Positions 55,624 through 63,989 are shown, numbered from the stretch's first letter. The stretch: 64,000 nucleotides of DNA from Flavonifractor sp. An112 (GCF_002161085.1 NZ_NFLU01000003.1:231487-295486), one strand, 5' to 3'. Made by a program: numbers and translations. Notes: generated by a model not told the origin, from the letters alone.

Positions 55624-55764
55624 ATGAATCCCATCACCTATTCCCTATTCGCATACGGATTGACCGCAGTGATCTCGTATGTGGTGATCGCCATTATCGT
55701 GGCTATCAACGCATGTATGAGCCGCTCCCATAAGAAGGGTACCGGCGGCAGGAAGGAGGGCTGA
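55624..55764 (+). CDS. Small membrane subunit of the decarboxylase pump
   Basis: The 46-residue product starts at ATG 55624, nine bases after TGGAGGTAAG. One hydrophobic helix (about residues 6-28, SLFAYGLTAVISYVVIAIIV) is followed by a short basic tail (RSHKKGTGGRKEG). It sits two bases before madB. Na+-pumping decarboxylases often have a tiny anchoring subunit (OadG or delta type) encoded next to the beta subunit, so this is probably the equivalent here. Sequence similarity to those is too slight to be sure. Confidence 0.65.
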   Translation: MNPITYSLFAYGLTAVISYVVIAIIVAINACMSRSHKKGTGGRKEG

Positions 55765-55766
55765 CC

Positions 55767-56972
55767 GTGGAACTGCTGACAACCCTCTTCCCGGGCATCG
55801 GCACGATGCTGGCGCAGGAGCCGGCCATCGCCATCGCCCGTGTAGTGCTGATCGTGGCCGGCTTCATCCTGGCCTACATGGGCTTCACACGCAAGCTGGA
55901 GCCCCTCATCATGGTTCCCATGGGGCTGGGCATGATCTGCGTCAACGCCGGCGTGCTCTTCCTCAGCGACGGCTCCATCGGCACCCTGCTGCTGGATCCC
56001 CTGGTCAGCGATCCCACGGAGCTGATGAACATCCTGCAGGTCAACTGCTTCCAGCCCATCTACAACTTCATGTTCTCCAACGGGCTCATTGCCTGCCTGG
56101 TGTTCATGGGCATCGGCGCCCAAAGCGAGATCAGCTTCCTTCTGGCCAAGCCCTGGACCAGTATCACCATTGCCCTGTTTGCAGAGTTGGGTACCTTTGT
56201 CACACTGGCGGTTGGCATGGGTTTTGGCCTGGAGCCGGGCCAGGCGGCGGCAGTGGCCACTATCGGAGGTGCTGACGGCCCCATGGTGCTGTTCACCTCT
56301 CTCATCCAGGCTCCGGAGCTGTTTGTACCCATCTCTATCATCGCGTATCTGTATCTGAGCCTGACCTACGGCGGCTATCCCTACCTGATCCGCCTGCTGG
56401 TGCCCAAGAAGTACCGCGGCATTGACGTGGAGGTCTATCCCCCCGAGGTACCCCAGAAGACCAAGTTCATCTTCTGCGTGGTGGTGTGCGGCGTGCTCTG
56501 CCTGCTGCTGCCCATGGCCGCTCCCCTGATCCTCTCCTTCTTCATCGGCGTGGCCGTCAAGGAGGCGGAGATCCTCCCCTTCCAGGAGCTGCTGGAAAAG
56601 GGCATCCTGTACTTCTCCACCTTCTTCCTGGGCCTCACCCTGGGCATCCTGTGCGAGGCATCCACCCTGCTGGACACCGCCGTCATCAAGATCCTGATCC
56701 TGGGCATCCTGGCCCTGGCCATCTCCGGTGTGGGCGGCCTGGTAGGCGGCTGGGTGATGTACCTGATCAAGAAAAAGAACTTCAACCCGGTCATCGGCAT
56801 CGCCGGCGTGTCCTGTGTGCCCACCACCGCCAAGCTGGCCCAACATGCGGCGGCGGATGAGAACCCCTTCGCCGTAATCCTGCCTGTGGCCATGGGCGCC
56901 AACATCTGCGGCGTGATCACCAGCGCCATTGCGGCGGGCGTGTTCGTCACCACCATCGGTCTGGTGGGCTGA
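55767..56972 (+). CDS. madB: Na+-transporting decarboxylase beta subunit (MadB/OadB/GcdB family)
   Basis: The 401-residue membrane protein has about nine to eleven hydrophobic segments. The GTG start at 55767 follows GGAAGGAGGGCTGACC. The OadB-type hallmark TIGGADGPMVLFTS (about residues 168-181) carries the conserved Asp, and AVILPVAMGANICGVITSAIAAG (about 370-392) matches the C-terminal signature. It decarboxylates carboxybiotin and exports Na+. Its partners here (madA, E, C, D, F) are those of the malonate decarboxylase of Malonomonas type rather than glutaconyl-CoA or oxaloacetate decarboxylases, so malonate is the likely substrate of the complex. Confidence 0.93.
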   Translation: MELLTTLFPGIGTMLAQEPAIAIARVVLIVAGFILAYMGFTRKLEPLIMVPMGLGMICVNAGVLFLSDGSIGTLLLDPLVSDPTELMNILQVNCFQPIYNFMFSNGLIACLVFMGIGAQSEISFLLAKPWTSITIALFAELGTFVTLAVGMGFGLEPGQAAAVATIGGADGPMVLFTSLIQAPELFVPISIIAYLYLSLTYGGYPYLIRLLVPKKYRGIDVEVYPPEVPQKTKFIFCVVVCGVLCLLLPMAAPLILSFFIGVAVKEAEILPFQELLEKGILYFSTFFLGLTLGILCEASTLLDTAVIKILILGILALAISGVGGLVGGWVMYLIKKKNFNPVIGIAGVSCVPTTAKLAQHAAADENPFAVILPVAMGANICGVITSAIAAGVFVTTIGLVG

Positions 56973-57004
56973 CCCGCAGCGGCGCATAGAGAGGAGTCAT
57001 TGCA

Positions 57005-58675
57005 ATGCAAGAGACACAACAGCGTCAATGGGACACCCTGCGGCAGGATACCGCCCAGCGGCTGGCCGCCGCGGAGGAGATCACAGGCCCTGGCAAGCTC
57101 GTGCGCGCCAAGGATGTGGTAAAGCTGCTGGAGGCCGTCATCCGTCCCGGCGACAAAATCAACCTGGAGGGCAATAACCAGAAGCAGGCCGATTTTCTGG
57201 CCGAGCGGCTGTGCCGGGTGGATCCTGAGAAGATCCACGGGCTGCACCTGGTGCAGTCCGCCATCGCCCTGGACAGCCACACCAAGCTCTTTGAGAAGGG
57301 CATCGCGGAGAAGATCGACTTCTCCTACTCCGGCGCCCAGGCCGGAAAGCTGGCCCAGGCCGTGCAGGAGGGCAAGGTAAAGCTGGGGGATATCCACACG
57401 TATCTGGAGCTCTTCGGCCGGTATTTCATCGATCTGGTTCCCCGGGTGGCCCTGGTGGCCGCCTATCAGGCGGACAAGGACGGCAACCTCTACACCGGCT
57501 CCAACACGGAGGACACCCCCGTCATCGTGGAGGCCACCAAGTTCAAGCAGGGCATTGTGATTGCCCAGGTCAACGAGGTGGTGGACCACCTCCCCCGGGT
57601 GGATATCCCCGGGGATTGGGTGGACTTCGTGGTGCAGTCCCCCCGCCCCTTCTACCTGGAGCCCCTGTTTACCCGGGATCCCGCGCTGATCACCGACGCC
57701 CAGATCCTGCGGGCCATGATGGCCATCAAGGGCATCTACGCCGAGTACGGCGTCCAGACCGTCAACCACGGCATCGGCTTCGACACGGCGGCGATTGAGC
57801 TGCTGCTGCCCACCTACGGCGAGGAGCTGGGGCTGAAGGGGAAAATCTGCACCTCCTTCGCCCTCAATCCCCACCCCACCCTGATCCCCGCCATCGAGAG
57901 CGGCTGGGTCAAGAATATCCACTGCTTCGGCGGTGAGCTGGGCATGGAGGAGTATGTGAAGGCCCGGCCCGACGTGTTCTTCGTGGGCCCGGACGGCAGC
58001 CCCCGTTCCAACCGCACCTACGCCCAGATCGCCGGCCACTACGCCGTGGATCTGTTCATCGGCGGCACCCTGCAGATCGACGAGGACGGCAACAGCTCCA
58101 CCGCCACCGCCAGCCGCATCGCCGGCTTCGGCGGGGCGCCCAACATGGGCTGTGACCCCCATGGCCGCCGGCACGCCAGTGAGGCGTGGCTCAAGTGCGG
58201 CGCGGAGTCCGGTATGGCGGCGTTCACTCTGGGCGGTATGCCCCGGGGCAAGCGCCTGGTGGTGCAGCTCCAGGAGACCTTCCGGGAGAAGATGGCCCCC
58301 GGCTTTGTGGAGCGGCTGGACGCCTGGGAGCTGAAGGAGAAGGCCGGTCTGGCCCTTCCCCCGGTGATGATCTACGGCGACGATCTGACCCACATCGTGA
58401 CAGAGGAGGGCATCGCCTATCTGCACAAGTGCCGCAGCCTGGAGGAGCGCCGGGCGGCCATCCGGGCGGTGGCCGGCTATACCAAGGTCGGCCTCAAGGC
58501 CGATCCCGAGGAGACCCGGGCCCTGCGGGCCGACGGGATCGTCAAAACCCCGGAGGATCTGGGCATCGACCCGGCCAGGGCCAACCGGAGCCTGCTGGCG
58601 GCAAAGAACGTCCGTGATCTGGTCAAGTGGTCCGGCGGGCTGTATCAGCCCCCCGGCAAATTCAAAAACTGGTAA
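57005..58675 (+). CDS. madA: Malonate decarboxylase alpha subunit (acetyl-ACP:malonate transferase)
   Basis: At 556 residues it has the normal size of MdcA/MadA. Characteristic stretches are GDKINLEGNNQKQADFLAERL (about residues 48-68), YTGSNTEDTPVIVEATKF, NHGIGFDTAAIELLLPTYG, and GGAPNMGCDPHGRRHASEAW (about 378-397). It transfers the acyl-carrier thioester from acetate to malonate, forming malonyl-ACP. Weak AGAGAGGAG precedes the ATG. It follows madB by 32 bp and is followed by the ACP gene 15 bp later, both in one operon. Confidence 0.94.
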   Translation: MQETQQRQWDTLRQDTAQRLAAAEEITGPGKLVRAKDVVKLLEAVIRPGDKINLEGNNQKQADFLAERLCRVDPEKIHGLHLVQSAIALDSHTKLFEKGIAEKIDFSYSGAQAGKLAQAVQEGKVKLGDIHTYLELFGRYFIDLVPRVALVAAYQADKDGNLYTGSNTEDTPVIVEATKFKQGIVIAQVNEVVDHLPRVDIPGDWVDFVVQSPRPFYLEPLFTRDPALITDAQILRAMMAIKGIYAEYGVQTVNHGIGFDTAAIELLLPTYGEELGLKGKICTSFALNPHPTLIPAIESGWVKNIHCFGGELGMEEYVKARPDVFFVGPDGSPRSNRTYAQIAGHYAVDLFIGGTLQIDEDGNSSTATASRIAGFGGAPNMGCDPHGRRHASEAWLKCGAESGMAAFTLGGMPRGKRLVVQLQETFREKMAPGFVERLDAWELKEKAGLALPPVMIYGDDLTHIVTEEGIAYLHKCRSLEERRAAIRAVAGYTKVGLKADPEETRALRADGIVKTPEDLGIDPARANRSLLAAKNVRDLVKWSGGLYQPPGKFKNW

Positions 58676-58690
58676 GGAGGGGGATGTACC

Positions 58691-59017
58691 ATGGCATTAC
58701 AGCATTTGGAATTCTCCTATGCGGGTACGCCGGGCGCCGCCATCCCGATGGAGTGGTTCCACAGCGGCGTGGTGGGCTCCGGCGATATGGAGGTGCTCCT
58801 GACCCGAAGGGAGCAGCAGGGCAGAGTCACCGTCAAGGTCTGCACCCCGGTGCGCGGCTTTGACCAGGTGTGGGACAAGGTGCTGGCCCGTTTTGTCCAG
58901 GAGAGCGGCTGCGGGGATCTGGAGCTGGAGATCAACGACAACAACGCCACTCCGTTTATCGTCAGCCTCCGCCTGAAGCAGGCCCTGCAGGAGGCGAGAG
59001 GAGGCGAGCCGGCATGA
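58691..59017 (+). CDS. madE: Malonate decarboxylase acyl carrier protein (delta subunit)
   Basis: The 108-residue protein matches MdcC/MadE. The prosthetic group attachment serine is Ser30 in VVGSGDMEVLL, the site that carries the triphosphoribosyl-dephospho-CoA arm made by MadG and loaded by MadK. The start follows AAGGAGGGGGATGTACC. The stop overlaps the ATG of the next gene (ATGA), so translation is coupled. It carries the malonyl or acetyl thioester between MadA and the carboxyltransferase. Confidence 0.93.
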   Translation: MALQHLEFSYAGTPGAAIPMEWFHSGVVGSGDMEVLLTRREQQGRVTVKVCTPVRGFDQVWDKVLARFVQESGCGDLELEINDNNATPFIVSLRLKQALQEARGGEPA

Positions 59018-59976
59018 GCTGTGGAAATGGACAGAATATGAGTTTTTTGGAGGCCAATGCCAGACAGCGGGCCAACTGGCTGGTGGACGAGGGGAGCTTT
59101 ACAGAGCTTCTTGACCCCCAGGACCGCATGACCAGCCCCCACTTGCCCGCCCTGGGCGAGGCGGTGAGCTTCGACGACGGCGTGGTCACCGGTGTGGGAC
59201 GCATCGGGACCCGCCCGGTCTTTGTGATCTCCCAGGAGGGGCGATTCATCGGTGGCGCGGTGGGCGAAGTCCACGGAGCCAAAATGGTGGGCATTTTTCG
59301 CCTGGCTCTGGAAGCATATGAGGCAGCTGCGGAAAAGCACCCGGACGATTTGGACGCGTACCGCCCGGTGGTGGTGATCTCCTTTGAGACCGGCGGCGTC
59401 CGCCTGCACGAAGCCAATGCAGGTCTGCTGGCTCACGCGGAGGTAATGGATCTGATCCAGGACACCAAGGGTAAGTTGCCGGTGATCTCCCTAATTGGCA
59501 GCAAGGTGGGCTGCTTCGGCGGTATGGGCTTTGTGGCTGCCGCCACAGATGCCATCATCATGAGTCCCCAGGGACGTCTGGGGCTGACCGGCCCGGAGGT
59601 AATCGAGCAGGAGATGGGCAAGGAGGAATTTGACGCCTCTGACAAATCACTGATCTCTCGTACCACCGGTGGCAAGCACAAATACATTATGCAGGACTGC
59701 AACATCCTGGTGGAGGACAAAGTGGCGGATTTCCGGCGGGCCCTGTGTGAATTGCTGTCCAAACCTTACGAGGAGATATGTTCCTGCCGCCGCATCGGCT
59801 CCTATGAGCTGGTAAAGGAGCAGATGAACCTGGTGGCTCTGGCTGCGGAGTTGAACCCCGGAGATGCTAAGGACGTGTGGCGCTACTACGGAAACGAACA
59901 TCCGGAGCAGTTGCCCGAGCTGGAGACGGCGGAGTTCCTGAGCGTGGTACACCGCCGCCCCAAGGAGGTGCATTGA
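59014..59976 (+). CDS. madC: Malonate decarboxylase carboxyltransferase beta subunit
   Basis: ATG 59014 overlaps the madE stop; longer frames would run through madE. The 320-residue protein contains SFLEANARQRANWLVDEGSF (start), FVISQEGRFIGGAVGEVHGAKMVG (about residues 70-93), LIGSKVGCFGGMGFVAAATDAIIM and GLTGPEVIEQEMGKEEFDA. This is the crotonase-like carboxyltransferase fold of MdcD/MadC. With MadD it moves the carboxyl from malonyl-ACP to biotin on MadF. It is followed one base later by madD. Confidence 0.92.
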   Translation: MSCGNGQNMSFLEANARQRANWLVDEGSFTELLDPQDRMTSPHLPALGEAVSFDDGVVTGVGRIGTRPVFVISQEGRFIGGAVGEVHGAKMVGIFRLALEAYEAAAEKHPDDLDAYRPVVVISFETGGVRLHEANAGLLAHAEVMDLIQDTKGKLPVISLIGSKVGCFGGMGFVAAATDAIIMSPQGRLGLTGPEVIEQEMGKEEFDASDKSLISRTTGGKHKYIMQDCNILVEDKVADFRRALCELLSKPYEEICSCRRIGSYELVKEQMNLVALAAELNPGDAKDVWRYYGNEHPEQLPELETAEFLSVVHRRPKEVH

Positions 59977-59977
59977 C

Positions 59978-60853
59978 ATGGAATCAATGATCGGTCACGG
60001 TCGGGATGCCATTTCCATGATTGTGGATCCCGGCAGCTTTGCGGAAAACTGGGTAGGCGCGGCCCAGATGCCGGAGGGCTACGGCCCCGGCGCCGTGGTG
60101 GGCACCGCCAGCCTCAACGGCAGGCCTGTCACTATCCTGGCCAATGACGCTCAGGCCGTCAATCCCCGTTTCCCGGTGGTCTATTTCGGTGTCATCGGTA
60201 TGGAAGAAGCCTACAAAATGGCTTCCGCTGTCTATGAATCCATTCTGGCTGACCGGGACAAGCCTGTGGGAGAAAAACGGCCCCTGCTGCTGATTGTGGA
60301 CACCCCGGGCAACGGTCCCGGCAAGGTGGAGGAGATCTTCGGCATGAACAAGGCCACCGGCGCCTATCAGCTTGCCCTGGCGGAGGCGCGGAAGGCGGGC
60401 CATGCGGTGATCGCCATGGTCATCGGCCGGGCCATCAGCGGCGCGTTCCTGTGCCACGGCCTTCAGGCGGATCACATCCTGGCCTTGCCCAAGGAGTGCG
60501 GCACCATGATCCATGTGATGCCCCTGACCAGCATCTCCCGCATCACCAAAATGGACATCGAGCGGCTGGAGGAGCTCTCCCAGGAGAGCCCGGTGTTCGC
60601 CGCCGGCGTGGATTTCTTCTACCGCCTGGGCGGCGTGGAGGAGATCGTCCCCGCCCCGGAGGGTATGCGGGACGCCCTGGCCCGGCATGTGGAGCTGGTG
60701 GAGGCCCTGAAGCGCGAGGGGCACTATGAGCAGACCGGCCCCTGGAGCCGGGGCGCTCTGGGCGCGGAGCGGGGCGGGCGGACAACCCGTCCGGAGGTGC
60801 TCCGACGGATGGCGGAGGAGTTTGCCGCGGTATCCTCCTCCTATCTCGCCTGA
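59978..60853 (+). CDS. madD: Malonate decarboxylase carboxyltransferase gamma subunit
   Basis: The 291-residue protein starts at ATG 59978 after AAGGAGGTGCATTGAC. It has RDAISMIVDPGSFAENWVGA, GTASLNGRPVTILAND, LLIVDTPGNGPGKVEEIFGMNKATGAYQLALAEA (about residues 103-136, seen in parts) and AMVIGRAISGAFLCHGLQAD. These match MdcE/MadD. It pairs with MadC to form the carboxyltransferase. The stop is one base before the start of the adjacent ligase gene. Confidence 0.92.
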   Translation: MESMIGHGRDAISMIVDPGSFAENWVGAAQMPEGYGPGAVVGTASLNGRPVTILANDAQAVNPRFPVVYFGVIGMEEAYKMASAVYESILADRDKPVGEKRPLLLIVDTPGNGPGKVEEIFGMNKATGAYQLALAEARKAGHAVIAMVIGRAISGAFLCHGLQADHILALPKECGTMIHVMPLTSISRITKMDIERLEELSQESPVFAAGVDFFYRLGGVEEIVPAPEGMRDALARHVELVEALKREGHYEQTGPWSRGALGAERGGRTTRPEVLRRMAEEFAAVSSSYLA

Positions 60854-60854
60854 C

Positions 60855-61928
60855 ATGGGTGCCGGAGCGGAGCTGCGCCGGGCCCTGCTGGAGTTCGGCA
60901 CGGGCCCGCTCCTGGCCGAGATGCCCCGCCGCACCCTGGCGGACAAGGGCATCGCCGGCCCCACGGCGGCCCATGTGATTGAGGAGCTCCACACCCCGCT
61001 GAACCTGGCCTATACGACCTTTACCACAGGCACCACCGCATTCCAGACCCCTGTGGGCGTCACCTGGCAGGAGCTTCCTGACCGCGCGGCGGCCGGTGTC
61101 CGGGCCCTGGAGCGGTGCGGCGTCCCCCGGGGCGCGGAGCTTCTGGTGACCTACCCGCCGCTGGTCAATGTATTCAGTCGGCAGGCCCTGGAGGAGTATG
61201 GCTCGAAGGCCCGCTTCATCCTGCGCCCCTCCAGGGACGCGCTGCTGGCCGAGCTGTGCAGCGGTGCCCGCTTTGTGGTGGGGGAATCCTCCTTCCTGCG
61301 GGCAGCTCTGCAGGACGCACACCGGCTGGGCCTGTCCCGCGAGCTGCCGGAGAACCTGGTGCTCATCGCCGCCGGCACCCCGCTGGATCCGGAGCTGGCT
61401 AATGAGGCCGCTAGGCTACCCGGCGCGCGGGTTCACGATCTGTACGGCTGCCAGGAGTTTGGCTGGCTGGTATTGGACGGAGCCCCCCTGCGGTCAGATA
61501 TCACCCTGTGCTGGGATCCGGAGGATGCGGACAGGCACCACCTGCTGGTGGGCGGACTCCCCACGGGAGACTGTTTCCGACTGGGGGCGCACCCACTGAA
61601 CCCGGAGGGCGCCATCTGCACCAACACCAAGGTTCGTTCCTCCCTGGAGCTGGAGACCACCCTGCTGGCAGGGAATGTCTCCAGCCGGGAGACGGCGCTC
61701 CGCACAGCCCGCACCATCCTGCGCATTAAGTCCCGCATCGTCCGGGTATCCCCAGAGTATGTCTGCGGGGCAGAGCGGACGAGGCTGGCGGTGGGGCCGC
61801 CCGGCGGCCCGCCCCTGCTGGAGCTGGAGGGCCCGGAGGCCACCCGCATGCTGGACACGCTGGCACAGGCCCAGCGGCAGTACCAGCGGCAGGCCAAGAC
61901 CGATCCGGTCTGGAGGAAGAAATGCTGA
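60855..61928 (+). CDS. madH: Acetate:ACP-SH ligase-like adenylate-forming protein (MadH-like)
   Basis: ATG 60855 follows the madD stop after one base. The 357-residue protein has adenylate-forming features: TTFTTGTTAFQTPVG (about residues 55-69) like the P-loop of acyl-activating enzymes, and VHDLYGCQEFGWLVLDG (about 195-211) like their YGxTE motif. In Malonomonas, MadH acetylates the carrier protein thiol so that MadA can start the cycle. The position within the operon fits exactly. It is shorter than usual acyl-CoA ligases, as in PaaK-like minimal forms. I give the role with moderate confidence. Confidence 0.7.
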   Translation: MGAGAELRRALLEFGTGPLLAEMPRRTLADKGIAGPTAAHVIEELHTPLNLAYTTFTTGTTAFQTPVGVTWQELPDRAAAGVRALERCGVPRGAELLVTYPPLVNVFSRQALEEYGSKARFILRPSRDALLAELCSGARFVVGESSFLRAALQDAHRLGLSRELPENLVLIAAGTPLDPELANEAARLPGARVHDLYGCQEFGWLVLDGAPLRSDITLCWDPEDADRHHLLVGGLPTGDCFRLGAHPLNPEGAICTNTKVRSSLELETTLLAGNVSSRETALRTARTILRIKSRIVRVSPEYVCGAERTRLAVGPPGGPPLLELEGPEATRMLDTLAQAQRQYQRQAKTDPVWRKKC

Positions 61929-62617
61929 CAGAAATTCCGCGCCGCCATACGCTGCTCCGCCTCTCCAGAGCCGGGGAGGAGTCCCTCTGGCTCCGCAGAG
62001 AGACCGTCTACCCCGATCCCGCCGCCTGGGAGGCGGTTTGGGAGCGATTCCGCGGCATCCCTGTGATCACCCGGCGGCGGGCCGCCCCCGGGGAACTGAT
62101 TCCTGTGGGGGTATCTCTCCCCATCCGGCGGGACGGCGGGCGATGGCGCATGGCCTCACAGGTGCCTTTGGACGGGGTAACGCAGGCCATTTCCGCCGTA
62201 CAGGCGGCGGAAATGTGCGCAGAAGGCTCTTTGCCCTTCAGCCGCCTGATGGCGCACTTGCTCCGTCAGGCACCCCGGTATGGGGCCGCGGCGGGCCTGT
62301 TCGGCTCCGCCGCCCTGGAGACGGTTACGGGTCTGCCCTACTGCCACGCCGGTTCCGATCTAGACGTACTGCTCCTGCCCCAAGAGGACGCAGATCTCCC
62401 GGCTCTGGGCGGTTTGCTGCGCCGGCTGGAGGAGAAATGGGGCCTGCGCATAGACGCAGAGGTGGCCCTGGGCAGTGAGCGGTATGGAAAGCTGGCGGAG
62501 CTGCTGTCCGGCTCTGGCACCATCCTGGTCAAAGGCGGTTCAGCCCCTGTTTTGTGTTCCACCCGCGCTGTCCTGGCATCTCTGGGCAGCGGCGGTAAAT
62601 CAATTTTGAAAAAGTGA
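61922..62617 (+). CDS. madK: Phosphoribosyl-dephospho-CoA transferase (MdcG/MadK)
   Basis: The 231-residue protein overlaps madH by seven bases. Nucleotidyltransferase signature GLFGSAALETVTGLPYCHAG then SDLDVLLLP (about residues 124-152) has the GS and paired Asp residues that bind metal. The N-terminus PRRHTLLRLS and the VGVSLPIRRDGGRWR region match MdcG. It attaches the triphosphoribosyl-dephospho-CoA group to Ser30 of the MadE carrier protein. The gene order with madG downstream is typical. Confidence 0.9.
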   Translation: MLTEIPRRHTLLRLSRAGEESLWLRRETVYPDPAAWEAVWERFRGIPVITRRRAAPGELIPVGVSLPIRRDGGRWRMASQVPLDGVTQAISAVQAAEMCAEGSLPFSRLMAHLLRQAPRYGAAAGLFGSAALETVTGLPYCHAGSDLDVLLLPQEDADLPALGGLLRRLEEKWGLRIDAEVALGSERYGKLAELLSGSGTILVKGGSAPVLCSTRAVLASLGSGGKSILKK

Positions 62618-62628
62618 GGTTATCAGTT

Positions 62629-62838
62629 ATGGAAATCAAGGCACGTGTTCCCGGTATGATCGTGGATGTGAAAGTCAATGAGGGCGACCATGTGGAGGTC
62701 AAGGATGTGCTGATGGTTATGGAGGCCATGAAAATGGAACAGCCGATTCCCAGCCCGGTGGCCGGCGAAGTGGTAGAGCTTCGCGTACAGAAGGGTGATC
62801 GAGTCCGGAGCGGTGACGTGCTGGCCGTTGTAGAATAA
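62629..62838 (+). CDS. madF: Biotin carrier protein of the malonate decarboxylase
   Basis: ATG 62629 is preceded by GTGAGGTTATCAGTT; earlier in-frame codons overlap madK sequence. The 69-residue protein is a bare biotinyl domain. VMEAMKMEQ carries the biotinylated Lys35, and VPGMIVDVKVNEGD and PVAGEVVELRVQKGDRV form the two half-barrels. Its presence shows the biotin-dependent (Malonomonas-type) system rather than the soluble Klebsiella-type one. It carries carboxyl from MadC/MadD to MadB. A leaky terminator follows. Confidence 0.95.
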   Translation: MEIKARVPGMIVDVKVNEGDHVEVKDVLMVMEAMKMEQPIPSPVAGEVVELRVQKGDRVRSGDVLAVVE

Positions 62839-62861
62839 TTTTCTGCTCACACAGCAAGTAG

Positions 62862-62904
62862 ACAGGGTCGTGCCGTGCGTCATGCGCAGGTGCGGCCCTG
62901 TTTT
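62862..62904 (+). terminator. Leaky terminator between madF and madG
   Basis: ACAGGGTCGTGCC (62862-62874) pairs with GGTGCGGCCCTGT (62889-62901), using G-U pairs, followed by TTTT. Part of the transcript probably ends here, keeping madG low relative to the structural subunits. Confidence 0.75.
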
Positions 62905-62930
62905 CAATCTCCACAGGAGGTATATTTCCT

Positions 62931-63821
62931 ATGACAGTGAACGTGAAGCGGCCTAAAACAGATACGGTGGAACGAACTGCTGCTTTTGTGGCGCAGCAGG
63001 CCACACGCAGTCTCCTGTATGAGGTGAGCATTACCCCAAAGCCGGGCCTAGTGGATCGCATAGATAGCGGGGCCCATACTGATATGGATTTTTTCACATA
63101 TCTAGACAGTTCGGTGGCGCTGACGGAATATTTTCGCTTGGCCTATCTGGAAAGTAGGGTGCATAGTCATTTGCCTGCTCCAGAACTGTTTTCGCACTTG
63201 AGGGAGTTGGGATTGCAGGCAGAACAGCAGATGTACGAAGCCACTGGCGGGGTAAATACTCATAAAGGGAGCATTTTTACGCTGGGACTACTTTGTGGTG
63301 GACTCGGCTGCCTTGCCGGAAGAGGGATATATACGAATGAAGCTAACCTGTTACACCTTTGTAGCCAGATGGTTACTCCGGCATTTACAGCTGAATTGAA
63401 TGAAATGGACATTGAGGCAGCAAAAACCGGTGGCGAGCGTTATTACGCTGTTACTGGGTTTGCGGGGATCCGAGGTGAGGCGGTGAATGGCTACCCCAGC
63501 CTGCTGCACTGTGGATTACCTGCGCTTCGGCGGGCATTGTCTCAAGGGCATTCCATGAATGACGCAGGAATTATTGTCCTGTTGGAGTTAATGTGCTGTG
63601 TTCATGACTCCAATCTATTTGTGCGATGCGGTGCAGAAAAGCAACAACAACTTGCTTATATGGCCAGGGATATTTTGGATGACCACCATTTGGATTTGGG
63701 CCGAGTTGCACAGCTAAATGAAAAGTGTGTGCGGGATCGGGCAAGCCCAGGGGGATGTGCTGACCTGCTAGCAGCAACTTTTTTTCTGTATTTTTATTTT
63801 TCATATCCCCGGAGATTGTAG
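62931..63821 (+). CDS. madG: Triphosphoribosyl-dephospho-CoA synthase (MdcB/MadG, CitG-like)
   Basis: The 296-residue protein has the CitG/MdcB signatures LLYEVSITPKPGLVDRIDSG (about residues 25-44), GGVNTHKGSIFTLGLLCGGLG (about 104-124) and CVHDSNLFVRCG (about 222-233). It makes the prosthetic group for MadE from ATP and dephospho-CoA. AGGAGGTATATTTCCT precedes the ATG. Codons in the last two thirds are visibly more AT-rich than in the rest of the operon. No malonate transporter follows within the window, which ends 180 bp later at IS-like repeats. Confidence 0.9.
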   Translation: MTVNVKRPKTDTVERTAAFVAQQATRSLLYEVSITPKPGLVDRIDSGAHTDMDFFTYLDSSVALTEYFRLAYLESRVHSHLPAPELFSHLRELGLQAEQQMYEATGGVNTHKGSIFTLGLLCGGLGCLAGRGIYTNEANLLHLCSQMVTPAFTAELNEMDIEAAKTGGERYYAVTGFAGIRGEAVNGYPSLLHCGLPALRRALSQGHSMNDAGIIVLLELMCCVHDSNLFVRCGAEKQQQLAYMARDILDDHHLDLGRVAQLNEKCVRDRASPGGCADLLAATFFLYFYFSYPRRL

Positions 63822-63901
63822 AAACGTATTATTAGATGAATATATATAAAATGATGTATACCACCAGAATGACAAATAATCTGTGTTTGTCAAACGAAAA
63901 T

Positions 63902-63989
63902 GTGAGCAAAAGGGCCCCAAAAAAGTGAGCACCTTCAGCACCAGATTTCATGTCGTGAGCAATGTTTTTCCCAAGTACCAAATGCTCAC
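63902..63989. mobile_element. Possible IS21-type element end (repeated GTGAGCA motif)
   Basis: The heptamer GTGAGCA occurs at 63902-63908, 63925-63931 and 63955-63961, and inverted (TGCTCAC) at 63983-63989, all in 88 bases. Multiple short terminal repeats of this kind are typical of the ends of IS21-family elements. No transposase is visible because the window stops at 64000. The assignment is tentative. Confidence 0.5.

Noticed and set aside
55767..56972. Glutaconyl-CoA or oxaloacetate decarboxylase beta subunit
   Set aside because: The family is shared, but there is no GcdA or OadA gene, whereas a full malonate decarboxylase set follows in the same operon.
57005..58675. Reading this gene as a generic acetyl-CoA hydrolase or 4-hydroxybutyrate CoA-transferase
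   Set aside because: Length, motifs and the following ACP, carboxyltransferase and prosthetic-group genes fit the malonate decarboxylase alpha subunit better.
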